Shown piece by piece: positions 6,997 to 14,542 of a stretch of DNA of 17,150 nt. Source of the DNA: Anaerolineaceae bacterium (GTDB taxonomy: Bacteria; Chloroflexota; Anaerolineae; JAAYZQ01); contig JAAYZQ010000091.1 of NCBI GenBank assembly GCA_012514775.1, positions 1 through 17,150 on the forward strand, read 5' to 3'. The position numbers were made by a program, and so were the translations under genes. The notes under the pieces were generated by a model, which was not told where the DNA came from, made no database searches, and worked only from the letters and a program-made list of their open reading frames with translations. Position 1 is the stretch's first letter, and each line of letters begins with the position of its first letter.

Positions 6997-7037
6997 TGTA
7001 TCCAGGTACAGTGCACGGTTATAGATGAGGATACATT
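6995..7037. repeat. Perfect 9-bp inverted repeat, 25-bp spacer: candidate operator
   Basis: AATGTATCC (6995-7003) and GGATACATT (7029-7037) are exact reverse complements, 34 bp apart centre to centre. The left arm overlaps the -35 region of the PRC-barrel promoter by two bases. The spacer contains a GTGCAC palindrome (7011-7016). It does not match the CIRCE element (different sequence and spacing). No factor can be assigned. Confidence 0.5.
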
Positions 7038-7117
7038 TAACCAAGTCCCGCGCTTTTCCAACCAAACTCGACCCTTCTTACAACCGACTCCATCCGCGCC
7101 GGTGGGCCATCTTGTTG

Positions 7118-7123
7118 TACAAT
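7118..7123 (+). promoter_or_regulatory. Weak -10 candidate for ftsH
   Basis: TACAAT with no recognisable -35 at 16-18 bases. The predicted leader to the ATG at 7249 would be about 120 bases. It may depend on an activator or another sigma factor, or the true promoter may lie elsewhere. Confidence 0.3.
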
Positions 7124-7248
7124 GCATTATGGCGGGAGCCCCCATAAACTTCCGTTAACACAGGATGGTCCGGGGCCGCGCACCTGGTGGCCGGCGAGGT
7201 GTGCCAGAAATGATATCGGCGCGGACCGGGCTTGCAGGAGTCGTAAGA

Positions 7249-9222
7249 ATGCCAGGTGAGACACACAACAAGAGACAAATGCCGGGCTGGGCGTGGGCAG
7301 CTATCGTCATGCTTGTCCTGGCCTGGATGTTCTGGACGTTCTGGGGCAGAGGCGCAACGGGGAGCAGCGTGCCCTACAGCGGCTTTGTGGCCCAGGTGAA
7401 GGAAGGGAACGTCGACCGAGTTCAGATCTCGGGCAGCCGGATTACCGGGATGTTTCTTGAGCCGGTCTCCGGGGAGGAGCTGGGCATTGTGCCGGTTCAG
7501 GTGCCTTCAACCTACCTGGAGCCCAGCCCGCAGCCCGATCCGCAGGCGCCCCGTCCCCCGATGACCTACACCAACTTTAGCACCACTTTCCCGGAGGCTG
7601 TGGGCGATCCGACTCTGATGACCCTCCTGGAATCGCAGGGGGTGCACGTCGACGTTGCGGCGCCCAGCAGCCCGATGCTGCCCATCATCCTCATGAGCGC
7701 CATTCCCATGGTGCTCTTTGTGGGTCTGTTCTTATGGATGAAGAACCGGTCGCCCGAGAGCTCGTCGGGGAGTTACCTGGGCTTTGCCCGCAGCAAGGCA
7801 CGCCGCTACGAAGGCAACCGCCTGGAGGTGACCTTTGACGACGTGGCCGGCGCTGAGGAGTCCAAGTCGGAGCTGCGGGACGTGGTCGATTTCTTGCGGA
7901 ACTCGGCCAAGTACCGGGCGGTGGGCGCCCGCATCCCGCGGGGCATCCTGCTGGTGGGCACACCCGGCACCGGCAAGACCCTCATGGCCCGGGCAGTGGC
8001 GGGCGAGGCCAACGCGACCTTCTTTAACCTGAACGCCACGGAATTCGTGGAGATGTTTGTCGGCGTGGGCGCCAGCCGGGTGCGCGACCTTTTCCAGCAG
8101 GCCCGCTCCGCCGCGCCGTCCATCATCTTTATCGACGAGATGGATGCCGTCGGCCGGCGCCGGGGAACGGGTGTGGGCAACGTCAACGACGAGCGCGAGC
8201 AGACCCTCAACCAACTGCTGGTCGAGATGGACGGCTTTGACGAGCGGGCCGAGGTCGTCATCCTGGCGGCCACCAACAGGCCCGACGTCCTCGACCCGGC
8301 GCTGCAGCGGCCCGGCCGCTTTGACCGCCAGGTAACCGTGTCTCTGCCCGACCGCAACGGACGAGAGGCCATCCTCGGCGTTCACAGCCGCCCGTTGTCG
8401 CTGGACCCGAAGGTGGACCTGGGCCTGCTGGCGCGCACGACCATGGGCTTTAGCGGGGCCGACCTCGCCAACCTGTGCAACGAGGCGGCCATCCTGGCCG
8501 CGCGCAAGAACAGCGCCCTCGTGAGCATGGCCGATTTTGAAGAGGCCATTGACAAGATCCTCATGGGCGGGGTGCGGCCGCTGCTCCTCGACGAGCACGA
8601 CCGGCGCACCATCGCCTACCACGAAGCCGGGCATGCCCTCATCGCCTGGCTGACGCCCGCCGCCGACCCGGTGCACAAGGTGACCATCACCCCACGGGGG
8701 CAGGCCCTGGGCGTCACGGCGCAACTGCCCGGCGAGGATCGCTACAACTATACCCGCACCTACCTGCTGGCCCGGTTGGTGGTCCTCCTGGGCGGCCGCG
8801 CCGCCGAAGAGCTCGCCCTGGGCGAGATAACCACCGGGGCGGAGAACGATCTGAAGCAGGCTACGCGCCTGGCGCGGCACATGATTACCCGCTGGGGTAT
8901 GGGCAACCTGGGGCTGGCGGCCTTTGACGCCGGCTCAGAGCAGCCCTTCCTCGGCTACGACCTGAGTCAGGGCCGGGAGTACAGCGAATCCATGGCCGCC
9001 GAGATCGACCGCGAGCTGGCGAGGCTGCTGGATGAACACCACGAGCTGGCCCTGCGCCTGCTGACGGAGAACCGGCACAAGCTGGATCGCCTGGCACAGG
9101 CCTTGCTCGACGAGGAGACAATCGACCGGGCAACCCTCGTGCAGCTCTTGGGGCCAAGGGAGGCGGACCTGGCCTCCCCGAGCCCCGAGCACGGGGATGA
9201 ACGCGTCGCCCTGACGGCTTGA
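7249..9222 (+). CDS. ftsH: ATP-dependent zinc metalloprotease FtsH
   Basis: FtsH is a membrane-bound hexameric AAA+ protease that extracts and degrades membrane and some soluble proteins. From the ATG at 7249 (AGGAG at 7236-7240, eight bases away) it is 657 residues, normal for the family. Helix 1 (about 13-33) and helix 2 (about 143-164) bracket a 110-residue extracytoplasmic domain with a Pro-rich segment at 92-104. The AAA domain has Walker A GTPGTGKT (237-244), the pore motif FVGVG (270-274), Walker B IIFIDE (292-297) and the second region of homology with Arg354 and Arg357. The peptidase domain has HEAGH (458-462), with Asp534 as the third zinc ligand. Walker A has Thr where most FtsH proteins have Pro, and Walker B reads DEMDA rather than DEIDA; neither should abolish activity. 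A bidirectional terminator follows. Confidence 0.97.
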   Translation: MPGETHNKRQMPGWAWAAIVMLVLAWMFWTFWGRGATGSSVPYSGFVAQVKEGNVDRVQISGSRITGMFLEPVSGEELGIVPVQVPSTYLEPSPQPDPQAPRPPMTYTNFSTTFPEAVGDPTLMTLLESQGVHVDVAAPSSPMLPIILMSAIPMVLFVGLFLWMKNRSPESSSGSYLGFARSKARRYEGNRLEVTFDDVAGAEESKSELRDVVDFLRNSAKYRAVGARIPRGILLVGTPGTGKTLMARAVAGEANATFFNLNATEFVEMFVGVGASRVRDLFQQARSAAPSIIFIDEMDAVGRRRGTGVGNVNDEREQTLNQLLVEMDGFDERAEVVILAATNRPDVLDPALQRPGRFDRQVTVSLPDRNGREAILGVHSRPLSLDPKVDLGLLARTTMGFSGADLANLCNEAAILAARKNSALVSMADFEEAIDKILMGGVRPLLLDEHDRRTIAYHEAGHALIAWLTPAADPVHKVTITPRGQALGVTAQLPGEDRYNYTRTYLLARLVVLLGGRAAEELALGEITTGAENDLKQATRLARHMITRWGMGNLGLAAFDAGSEQPFLGYDLSQGREYSESMAAEIDRELARLLDEHHELALRLLTENRHKLDRLAQALLDEETIDRATLVQLLGPREADLASPSPEHGDERVALTA

Positions 9223-9225
9223 GGA

Positions 9226-9306
9226 GTGAAGGAGGATCAGTTCGGAGGGATTGCCGATTCCATCCGCGACGGATTCTACGCCGGCAACAGCCTGCGCACA
9301 TGGTAA
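9226..9306 (+). other. Possible 26-codon small open frame, or remnant, just after ftsH
   Basis: After the ftsH TGA the same frame stays open from GTG 9226 to TAA 9304-9306. The third codon positions of its second half are mostly G or C, as in neighbouring genes. A near-perfect ribosome site (AAGGAGG, 9229-9235) lies inside it, yet no ATG, GTG or TTG follows at a usable distance in this frame. It could be a tiny gene, the end of a longer ancestral FtsH, or a gene that lost its start. I recognise no homology. Confidence 0.25.
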
Positions 9307-9326
9307 CGCGCGCGCCACGCCCGTCC

Positions 9327-9358
9327 AAAACGAGCCCCTACCAGGGGCTCGTTTTTTT
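9327..9358. terminator. Bidirectional intrinsic terminator after ftsH
   Basis: A perfect 9-bp stem (CGAGCCCCT 9331-9339 with AGGGGCTCG 9343-9351) closes a 3-base loop. It is flanked by AAAA (9327-9330) and seven T (9352-9358), so it can stop rightward ftsH transcripts and, with TTTT on the other strand, the leftward operon ending at 9370. Confidence 0.92.
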
Positions 9359-9369
9359 GGTCTCCTGGC

Positions 9370-10497
9370 TCAGGGCCTCTTCTCAAAGCGCGCCAGGTAC
9401 ACCTGGCGATAGTGGTCAAAGAGCGTGACCAGCAGGGTGAGGAGCAGCGCAAAAAAGAGGGTGTTGGCCAGCCCCGCCGGGTTTCGCAGGCCGGGCCGCA
9501 GGGCGAGATAGATCAGGGCCAGGACGGCGTTCACCGCGGCCAGGACCACGAACTGGCGCAGCGACAAAGCCCAACTCTGGCCCAGGCGGGCAAACCAGTG
9601 GGCCAGGGCCGTGTTGGCGACGACCACCAGGGCGATGGCCGAGGCCAGCTCCAGATCGGCCACGTCCACGCCGGGCAGCACGTGGGCAAAGCTGACGCTG
9701 ACCAGGCTGATGAGGACCACCTTTTCCATGAGCGCTGCGTCGATGATGCGGCTGGCCTCGGTGTCGAAAGCGCGCCGCAGCCGCTCAATGCCAAAATCGG
9801 GGCGATGGACCCCCTGGCGCCAGGAGCGGGCGCGGTGCGCCGACGGCAGGCGCGGCGTCACGAGCCACCATGCGGCCAGAACGGCCACCGTCAGCAGGGC
9901 CGCCGCGGCCACGATGAGGCCCGGCCGGGCGGCGAGGATGTCGAGCCAGGAGACGGCGAAGGGAAAGCCCAGCAACTCGGTCTTGAGCCAGTCGGTGACG
10001 TCGAGGCGCGCGATGTGCAGCCAGTATTCCTGGGGCAGCTTGATGACGACCCAGATGAGGGCCGCGACGGCCACGTAGACCCGCCGGCTCACGCGCAGCG
10101 GCTCCCACCGCAGCGCGACGACCTCGTAAAAGACAAAAAAGTACTCGAAGGTGTTGGCAAAGATCAAAAGAAGCCAGCGCACGTCGGTCACCTCGAAGAG
10201 CGCCACGCCCACCAACCGCCAGTAGTACAGGGCGCGGGCCAGGCGCAGGGCGAAGCGGTTCTCCCAGTTGCGCAGGGTCGAGATGTAGGCGATGGTCAGG
10301 TAATAGATGTCGAGGGCCTTGTCGTAGCCCTGGTAGCCCGCCAGGCCTGCTGGCGCGAACTGCTGAAACAGGGTCTGGTCGACGCCGTCGAGGAGCAGGG
10401 CGGCGAGGATGGCCGGCAGCGGGTAACGCGGGATGGCCAGGGGCATGAGCAAGCGCGCGGCCGTGACGAGTAACAGGACCGCCCATTCGCTAGACAT
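9370..10497 (-). CDS. Polytopic membrane protein of unknown function
   Basis: I do not recognise this 375-residue protein. It has about nine or ten hydrophobic segments: near the start (4-20), around 25-40, 105-128, 137-152, 165-190, 192-213, 255-275, 283-300, 310-330 and 342-362. A non-hydrophobic stretch (about 44-100) contains DGVDQTLFQQF, GYDKALDIYYL and RNWENRFALRLARALYYWR. The cytoplasmic-like loop at 215-245 is Arg-rich. The conserved-looking acidic and aromatic residues in the first loops (DGVDQ, YDKALDIYY, FEYFFVFYE) suggest a real family rather than a random hydrophobic frame. The ATG at 10495-10497 has only a weak ribosome site and lies 15 bases after the MFS gene, suggesting translational coupling and a shared operon. 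Homologues may exist as uncharacterised membrane proteins. No function is proposed. Confidence 0.75.
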   Translation of the reverse strand: MSSEWAVLLLVTAARLLMPLAIPRYPLPAILAALLLDGVDQTLFQQFAPAGLAGYQGYDKALDIYYLTIAYISTLRNWENRFALRLARALYYWRLVGVALFEVTDVRWLLLIFANTFEYFFVFYEVVALRWEPLRVSRRVYVAVAALIWVVIKLPQEYWLHIARLDVTDWLKTELLGFPFAVSWLDILAARPGLIVAAAALLTVAVLAAWWLVTPRLPSAHRARSWRQGVHRPDFGIERLRRAFDTEASRIIDAALMEKVVLISLVSVSFAHVLPGVDVADLELASAIALVVVANTALAHWFARLGQSWALSLRQFVVLAAVNAVLALIYLALRPGLRNPAGLANTLFFALLLTLLVTLFDHYRQVYLARFEKRP

Positions 10498-10512
10498 AAT
10501 CCCTGGCCGCCG

Positions 10513-11802
10513 TTACCCCTGCCGCATGGCTCGCCAGGCCAGGAGCGAGGTGAGAATTCCGAGGCTGGTGGCCGCCGCCAGGAGGGTGCTGCCCTCGCTC
10601 CAGCGGCCATTGGCCACGACGGCGCCGACGACGGGCGGTCCCATGAGCACGGCCAGGTTAGAGACGACGTTGATGGCGGCCACGGCCAATCCGATGGCCT
10701 CCGGCCGCTTGACCGTCTCGGGTGCCAGGGTGAAAATGGTGGGGGGTACCATGTTCGAGACGAGCCCGAGGGCCAGCATGTAGGGCACGACCAGGCCCAC
10801 GGCCCCGAGACGAAAGCTCCACCACAGGAGGACGGCGGTCACGGCCATGGCAAACACCAGGAGGGCAGGGCGGTGGGGGATGTGGTTGATGGCCCACCCG
10901 GCGGTCAGGTTGGCGACAATGCCCGACAAGAAGATCAGGCTGGTGTAAAAACTGGCCGTCGCCGCGCTGAGGGGCAGGGCCTCGCTCAGGAACGAAGGTG
11001 CCCACGTGGTATAGCCCAACTGGCTGAAGGCAAAGACGCCAAAGGTCAGGGCCAGGAGCCAGCCGGCCGGGTTGCGCAGGCTGCCGGCCAGGGCCAGGGG
11101 CGCGACCTGCTGGGGAGGAACTTCGTGCTCCTGCCCGTCACGAGGCAGCCTGGCCAGGAGGGCAAAGAGCGCCAGCACCAGCAGGGCGAACATTGCCCCG
11201 GCCCACCAGATCCCCCGCCAGCCAAAGGCGGCCTCCAGGGTGGGGGCGGCGTTGAGCATGAGGACGCTGCCGGCCGGCACCCAGGCGGCCCAAATGCCCA
11301 TGGGCAGGCCCCGCTCCCGGGGCTCGAACCACAGGCTGATGAGCGCCGGCGAGGCGACGGCGATGACGCTCATCCCGATCCCTTCGATCAGGCGGCTGGC
11401 GAGGAGCATTGTCGCGTCGCCGGCCACGGCTCCCAGGGCTGAGCCGCCGGCGACGCAAGCCAGGGCGGCGATGACGGCCTTTTTCAGGCCAACCCTGTGC
11501 AACAGCAGGGCGGCGGGGATGGACAGGACGACCGCCGACACGGAAAAGACGGACATCAGCCAGCCTCCCGACGCCATGTCGAGGCCCAGGGCGGGGAGCA
11601 GCGTGGGAAGGGCAGGCGGCACCTTGAACTGGTTGACGGTGGCGGCGACGCCGGCCAGGAAGGCGATGAGCGTCACGATCCAGGCGGTGCGCCTGGCCGC
11701 CGGCGTGTTCACCCCGCCGGCGGGCGCGGCGGGCGCGCCGGACTGCGAGTTGGCCGGGGTAGGGGTCCTTCTCGTCCGCGGCGCGTCGCGGTTAGACGGC
11801 AC
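10513..11802 (-). CDS. Major facilitator superfamily transporter
   Basis: The 429-residue product is a 12-helix MFS permease. Helices start at about residue 38 (counting from the GTG at 11802) after a Pro/Ala/Thr-rich N-terminus. MFS features include the loop HRVGLKK after helix 2 (motif A-like but degenerate), SRLIEGIGMSVIAV in helix 4, a central charged loop (about 195-210) separating two six-helix halves, and NHIPHRP between helices 8 and 9. The overall look resembles the CynX/NimT-like uptake group, but the substrate is unknown. I chose GTG 11802 because it overlaps the upstream stop by 11 bases (GTGCCGTCTAA), a usual coupling layout. A TTG at 11841 would overlap by 50 bases, and a GTG at 11712 is also possible. 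It is the middle gene of a three-gene leftward operon. Confidence 0.85.
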   Translation of the reverse strand: MPSNRDAPRTRRTPTPANSQSGAPAAPAGGVNTPAARRTAWIVTLIAFLAGVAATVNQFKVPPALPTLLPALGLDMASGGWLMSVFSVSAVVLSIPAALLLHRVGLKKAVIAALACVAGGSALGAVAGDATMLLASRLIEGIGMSVIAVASPALISLWFEPRERGLPMGIWAAWVPAGSVLMLNAAPTLEAAFGWRGIWWAGAMFALLVLALFALLARLPRDGQEHEVPPQQVAPLALAGSLRNPAGWLLALTFGVFAFSQLGYTTWAPSFLSEALPLSAATASFYTSLIFLSGIVANLTAGWAINHIPHRPALLVFAMAVTAVLLWWSFRLGAVGLVVPYMLALGLVSNMVPPTIFTLAPETVKRPEAIGLAVAAINVVSNLAVLMGPPVVGAVVANGRWSEGSTLLAAATSLGILTSLLAWRAMRQG

Positions 11803-12337
11803 GGTTCTCGCGCCTCGCGGCGGCCAATCCCACAAAGGCAAAGGCGAGCAGCACGAGCCCCGTTAGCCATCCGCCCAGGGCAAAGGGTCCCAGCCCATAC
11901 AGGCCGATGAGGACCCCGCCGCCGATGAGAAGCGCGGCCAGCACGGCAAAGTGGGGCATGCCGTAGAGGAACGCAAAGGGCAGGTAGTGGGTGCCCAGGG
12001 CAACCATAAAGGCCGGGTAGAACCACTCCTGGCGATAGAGTGTTGCCGCGGCGACGAGGGGCAGGTTGAGGGGTAACGTAAAGGCGACCTGCATGGCCAG
12101 CCCATTCAGCGCGTTCTCCCGGCTGAGGGACGGCCGCCGTCCCATCGCCCGCAGGGCGAGCTGGGTCAGCGGGAAGGTGAAAAAACCGAGGGCGACCAGG
12201 GTCCAGATGCCGGCTGGGGGTGAAACCCAGGTGGATAGGGCCGCCGAGAGCAGCCAGATGAGGCCCGAAACGCCCTGTCCGGCAAAACCGCCCAGAAACG
12301 TGGCCCGCATCTCGCGTTGGGCTTCCTGGATGAGCAT
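11792..12337 (-). CDS. Small six-helix membrane protein, unknown function
   Basis: The 181-residue product begins MLIQEAQREMRATFLGG and has about six membrane segments (near 21-36, 43-64, 77-98, 106-125, 128-146 and 150-172). It ends in a short charged tail (RRENRAV). A short amphipathic, charged N-terminus followed by six helices resembles the DUF7010-type small membrane proteins of Firmicutes and others, but I hold that only as a possibility. The ATG at 12335-12337 has AGGAGG about 10 bases upstream. A GTG at 12466 would add 43 Arg-rich residues that look like translated leader, so I reject it. It is the first gene of a leftward operon with a transporter and another membrane protein, and is divergent from an ECF sigma gene. 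Confidence 0.8.
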   Translation of the reverse strand: MLIQEAQREMRATFLGGFAGQGVSGLIWLLSAALSTWVSPPAGIWTLVALGFFTFPLTQLALRAMGRRPSLSRENALNGLAMQVAFTLPLNLPLVAAATLYRQEWFYPAFMVALGTHYLPFAFLYGMPHFAVLAALLIGGGVLIGLYGLGPFALGGWLTGLVLLAFAFVGLAAARRENRAV

Positions 12338-12456
12338 GATCCTACGTCCTCCTGATGGTAGTCGGTGTCGGGCACGTGCCGCTGCCTGTGCGGTGCCAGA
12401 GAGCGCGGGTGCGCGAGGACCGCTGTCCGACCTCCGTTGGCCGGCCCTGGGAAGGC

Positions 12457-12486
12457 ATTGTAACACAGGCTGCGAGGGCCTGTCAA
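12457..12486 (-). promoter_or_regulatory. Promoter for the leftward membrane-protein operon
   Basis: Minus-strand perfect TTGACA (12481-12486), an 18-base spacer, then TACAAT (12457-12462). The predicted start near 12450 gives a leader of about 112 bases. Its -35 faces the -35 of the sigma-gene promoter with only 24 bases between them. Confidence 0.65.
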
Positions 12487-12501
12487 GGCTCCGCTGGCCC
12501 G

Positions 12502-12515
12502 GTCAACCCGTTGAC
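12502..12515. promoter_or_regulatory. Palindrome overlapping the sigma-gene -35 box, candidate operator
   Basis: GTCAAC and GTTGAC form a perfect 6-bp inverted repeat with a 2-base centre. The right arm covers five bases of the -35 TTGACA at 12511-12516. It lies between two divergent promoters, so a bound factor could affect both. Confidence 0.4.
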
Positions 12516-12539
12516 AAAGGGCCTCATCGGGGTTATATT
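12511..12539 (+). promoter_or_regulatory. Promoter for the first ECF sigma/anti-sigma operon
   Basis: Perfect TTGACA (12511-12516), 17 bases, then TATATT (12534-12539). Start predicted near 12546, about 77 bases before the ATG. The leader contains a 10-bp palindrome, GAGAGCTCTC (12586-12595). The boxes are of housekeeping sigma type, so the gene does not look purely autoregulated. Confidence 0.7.
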
Positions 12540-12622
12540 TGGGGTCGATACCAACCTTTTTGTCACCTCGCGGATAGTAAGAGTAGAGAGCTCTCAAGTA
12601 AATCCGTCGAGGAGAGAAACGA

Positions 12623-13207
12623 ATGGAAGAACGGGACGCCGTTGCGCGGTTGAAACGAGGGGATCCTGGGGGGCTCGAAGGGCTGGTGCGGCGCCACCAG
12701 GTGCGCGCCATGCGAGCCGCCTACCTGGTCACCCGCGACCGCGCACTGGCCGAAGACGTGGTGCAGGCTGCTTTCCTGCGGGCTTATGAGCGCATCGACC
12801 AGTTCGACGCGGATCGAACTTTCGGTCCCTGGTTCCTGCGCATCGTCGTGAACGACGCCCTCAAGGCCACGGCTCGCCGGGAGCGCAACGTTTCGCTGGA
12901 GGAGGCTTCCGCAGGCGAATCGGCGGTCGCTGCGCTCCTGCGCGACCCGAACCCTGGCCCCGCCACCCTGGCGGAGGCCGAGGCGACGCGCCGGGCAGTC
13001 TGGGATGCGTTGGGCAAGCTGCCGGCGCCGCAGCGGGCGGCCGTTGTCATGCGCTACTACCTGGGACTCAACGAAGCGGAAGTCGCTGGCCTCCAGGCGT
13101 GCCCGCCAGGCACCGTCAAGTGGCGGCTCCACGCTGCGCGGAAGCGGCTGCGAACGCTGCTGGCTCCCCTGTGGCCCGCGTCCCTCGAAACGGGCGGCCG
13201 CCGCTGA
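12623..13207 (+). CDS. ECF-type RNA polymerase sigma factor (first of two)
   Basis: This 194-residue protein has the two-domain layout of extracytoplasmic-function sigma factors. Region 2 (about 20-87) includes AEDVVQAAFLRAYERIDQF and the promoter-melting/-10-recognition part FGPWFLRIVVNDALKATARR. A variable linker (88-120) follows, then region 4 (about 123-177) with LPAPQRAAVVMRYYLGLNEAEVAG and the helix-turn-helix end GTVKWRLHAARKRL. In region 4 the usual 'EIA..L' is replaced by EVAGLQACPPG, a small variation. The ATG has AGGAG (12610-12614) eight bases upstream. The next gene, 46 bases downstream, encodes a single-pass membrane protein, the usual place for a cognate anti-sigma factor. The target genes are unknown. 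Confidence 0.93.
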   Translation: MEERDAVARLKRGDPGGLEGLVRRHQVRAMRAAYLVTRDRALAEDVVQAAFLRAYERIDQFDADRTFGPWFLRIVVNDALKATARRERNVSLEEASAGESAVAALLRDPNPGPATLAEAEATRRAVWDALGKLPAPQRAAVVMRYYLGLNEAEVAGLQACPPGTVKWRLHAARKRLRTLLAPLWPASLETGGRR

Positions 13208-13253
13208 GTTCTGCCATTCGTCTCACCGAGGACAATGAACAGGAGCAAGAGCA

Positions 13254-14396
13254 ATGAGAACAAAGGACAAAAAGGTTGAGGAATCACTGGCCCGAACCCT
13301 GCACGAGATTGCCGGACGCGATGTGCCCGCCGGCCTGGATCTCTGGCCGGCCATCGAGGCTCGATTGGGACCCCGGCGCAGCCGGTCCCCCTGGGGGCGT
13401 TTCAGGCCGGCCAATCGCCTGGGCTGGGCTTCGCTGGCCCTGGTGGCGTTCCTGTTCCTCGGCGCCCTGGGCTATGCCCTGGGCCCGGCCGTGGGCCGGC
13501 TGTTTACCATGGTGCCGAGCTGGCAATACCTGGAAGAGAATGACTTGCTGCACGAGGTCCATCTTGCCCAGACCGTTGCCGGTGTAACAGTCACGATCGA
13601 AAGGGTCTATGCCGATGCTCATCAGGTCATCGTCGGCTACAGCGTCAGCGGGCTGGCGGATCCCGCGACATACCGCAAGCAGGTCAGCCTGACAAACGGG
13701 AGCGGCACCACGTTCCGCGAAATGATGGGTGCCGGAGTATGGGGCTCGTCAGAGCTTCTGGACGTCTCTCTGCCAGAGGGAGACGCGAGTTACTTGATGG
13801 CCTTCGATGGAGCGGCAGTGGAAGGTGCTCCATCCAACCTGCAGCTCCACCTGGAGATGCGGCTGACAGAATGGATCGCCGCCAACCCCGAGGGCGAATT
13901 CGGGCCGGCGGAGGGCAGCCCGGCAGATCTGCCAGCCAGCGCGCAGGTCCTGGTGCCCATGGAGGGACGGGAGGGCGCCACCGTGGGCCCGTTCGCCTTT
14001 GACTTTGCCGTGCCCTTCCTGCCTGCGCGCGTCGCCAACGTGGGGCAGACGGCGCAGGCTTCCGGGATTGGGGTGCGCCTGGAGACGGTGGCCGTCACGC
14101 CGGCCGAAACGCGGGTCTCGCTGTGCTTCCAGACCACGCAAGATCTGGACTGGGCCCCAATCGGTACCCTTGACACGGGCCCGGGACGCAACCACCAGGT
14201 GGGCTTCGAGGTTCGGGACCGCATCGAGGAGGCCGGTGGAGACGTGTGCTATGTCTATGGCCTTCTGACACCACTCGCGGAAGAGCGAGGCACGTGGCGG
14301 CTCAAGATAACCGAGCTGGCGGGCTTTGAGATGACAGAGCCTTACGATCAAACCCGATTCAGCGGTCCCTGGGAGTTCGTCTTCCCCGCGCCTTGA
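13254..14396 (+). CDS. DUF4179-like single-pass membrane protein, probable anti-sigma factor
   Basis: The 380-residue product has a cytoplasmic N-terminus of about 55 residues (with AGLDLWPAIEARL, an amphipathic segment often seen before the helix in such proteins), one membrane helix (about 57-77) and a 300-residue extracytoplasmic part rich in beta strands. It has no Cys/His zinc-finger motif, unlike the anti-sigma factor of the second module. The first outer segment (about 86-200, containing VTVTIERVYADAHQVIVGYSV) resembles the DUF4179 domain found in proteins paired with ECF sigma factors. A second beta-rich segment (about 240-375) contains two Cys residues. The ATG has AGGAG (13241-13245) eight bases upstream. 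Location right after the sigma gene supports an anti-sigma or sensor role; that is inference, as the inhibitory contact cannot be seen. Confidence 0.75.
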   Translation: MRTKDKKVEESLARTLHEIAGRDVPAGLDLWPAIEARLGPRRSRSPWGRFRPANRLGWASLALVAFLFLGALGYALGPAVGRLFTMVPSWQYLEENDLLHEVHLAQTVAGVTVTIERVYADAHQVIVGYSVSGLADPATYRKQVSLTNGSGTTFREMMGAGVWGSSELLDVSLPEGDASYLMAFDGAAVEGAPSNLQLHLEMRLTEWIAANPEGEFGPAEGSPADLPASAQVLVPMEGREGATVGPFAFDFAVPFLPARVANVGQTAQASGIGVRLETVAVTPAETRVSLCFQTTQDLDWAPIGTLDTGPGRNHQVGFEVRDRIEEAGGDVCYVYGLLTPLAEERGTWRLKITELAGFEMTEPYDQTRFSGPWEFVFPAP

Positions 14397-14420
14397 CCTC
14401 GCGCCCTGCCTTTATCTCGA

Positions 14421-14455
14421 GACTGGATCGGTCCTGGCGGCCGGTCCAGTCTTGT
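14421..14455 (+). terminator. Probable terminator after the first sigma module
   Basis: An 11-bp stem with one G-U pair (14421-14431 with 14441-14451) and a 9-base loop is followed by TTGTATGTT. The tail is only moderately T-rich. It lies 25 bases after the stop codon and separates the two sigma modules. Confidence 0.55.
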
Positions 14456-14458
14456 ATG

Positions 14459-14487
14459 TTACCTTTTTCCGCGGAATGCGATATAAT
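14459..14487 (+). promoter_or_regulatory. Promoter for the second ECF sigma/anti-sigma operon
   Basis: TTACCT (14459-14464), 17 bases, then a perfect TATAAT (14482-14487). Start predicted near 14494, about 49 bases before the ATG at 14543. The -35 is weak. Confidence 0.55.
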
Positions 14488-14542
14488 CTTGTGACCAGAT
14501 GCCCTCCTCGCGTGTCTTACTATGTGGAGAGCAAAGGAGCCC

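Larger units (their letters stand above)
6911..7248. other. 338-bp divergent intergenic region between the PRC-barrel gene and ftsH
   Basis: This A+T-rich gap holds the leftward PRC-barrel promoter (6968-6996), the 9-bp inverted repeat at 6995-7037 and a rightward -10-like TACAAT at 7118-7123 with no clear -35. A possible leader hairpin for ftsH pairs 7178-7185 with 7197-7204, 8 bp with one G-U pair. The in-frame extension of ftsH to an ATG at 7165 is Arg/Gly-rich and lacks a ribosome site, so I treat it as leader. Confidence 0.6.

Noticed and set aside
7165..7248. N-terminal extension of FtsH to an upstream ATG
   Set aside because: The 28 extra residues are Arg/Gly-rich, no ribosome site precedes them, and ATG 7249 has AGGAG at ideal distance and a normal FtsH N-terminus.
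12338..12466. Extension of the small membrane protein to a GTG at 12466
   Set aside because: It would begin upstream of the predicted transcription start near 12450 and add an Arg-rich stretch; ATG 12337 has AGGAGG.
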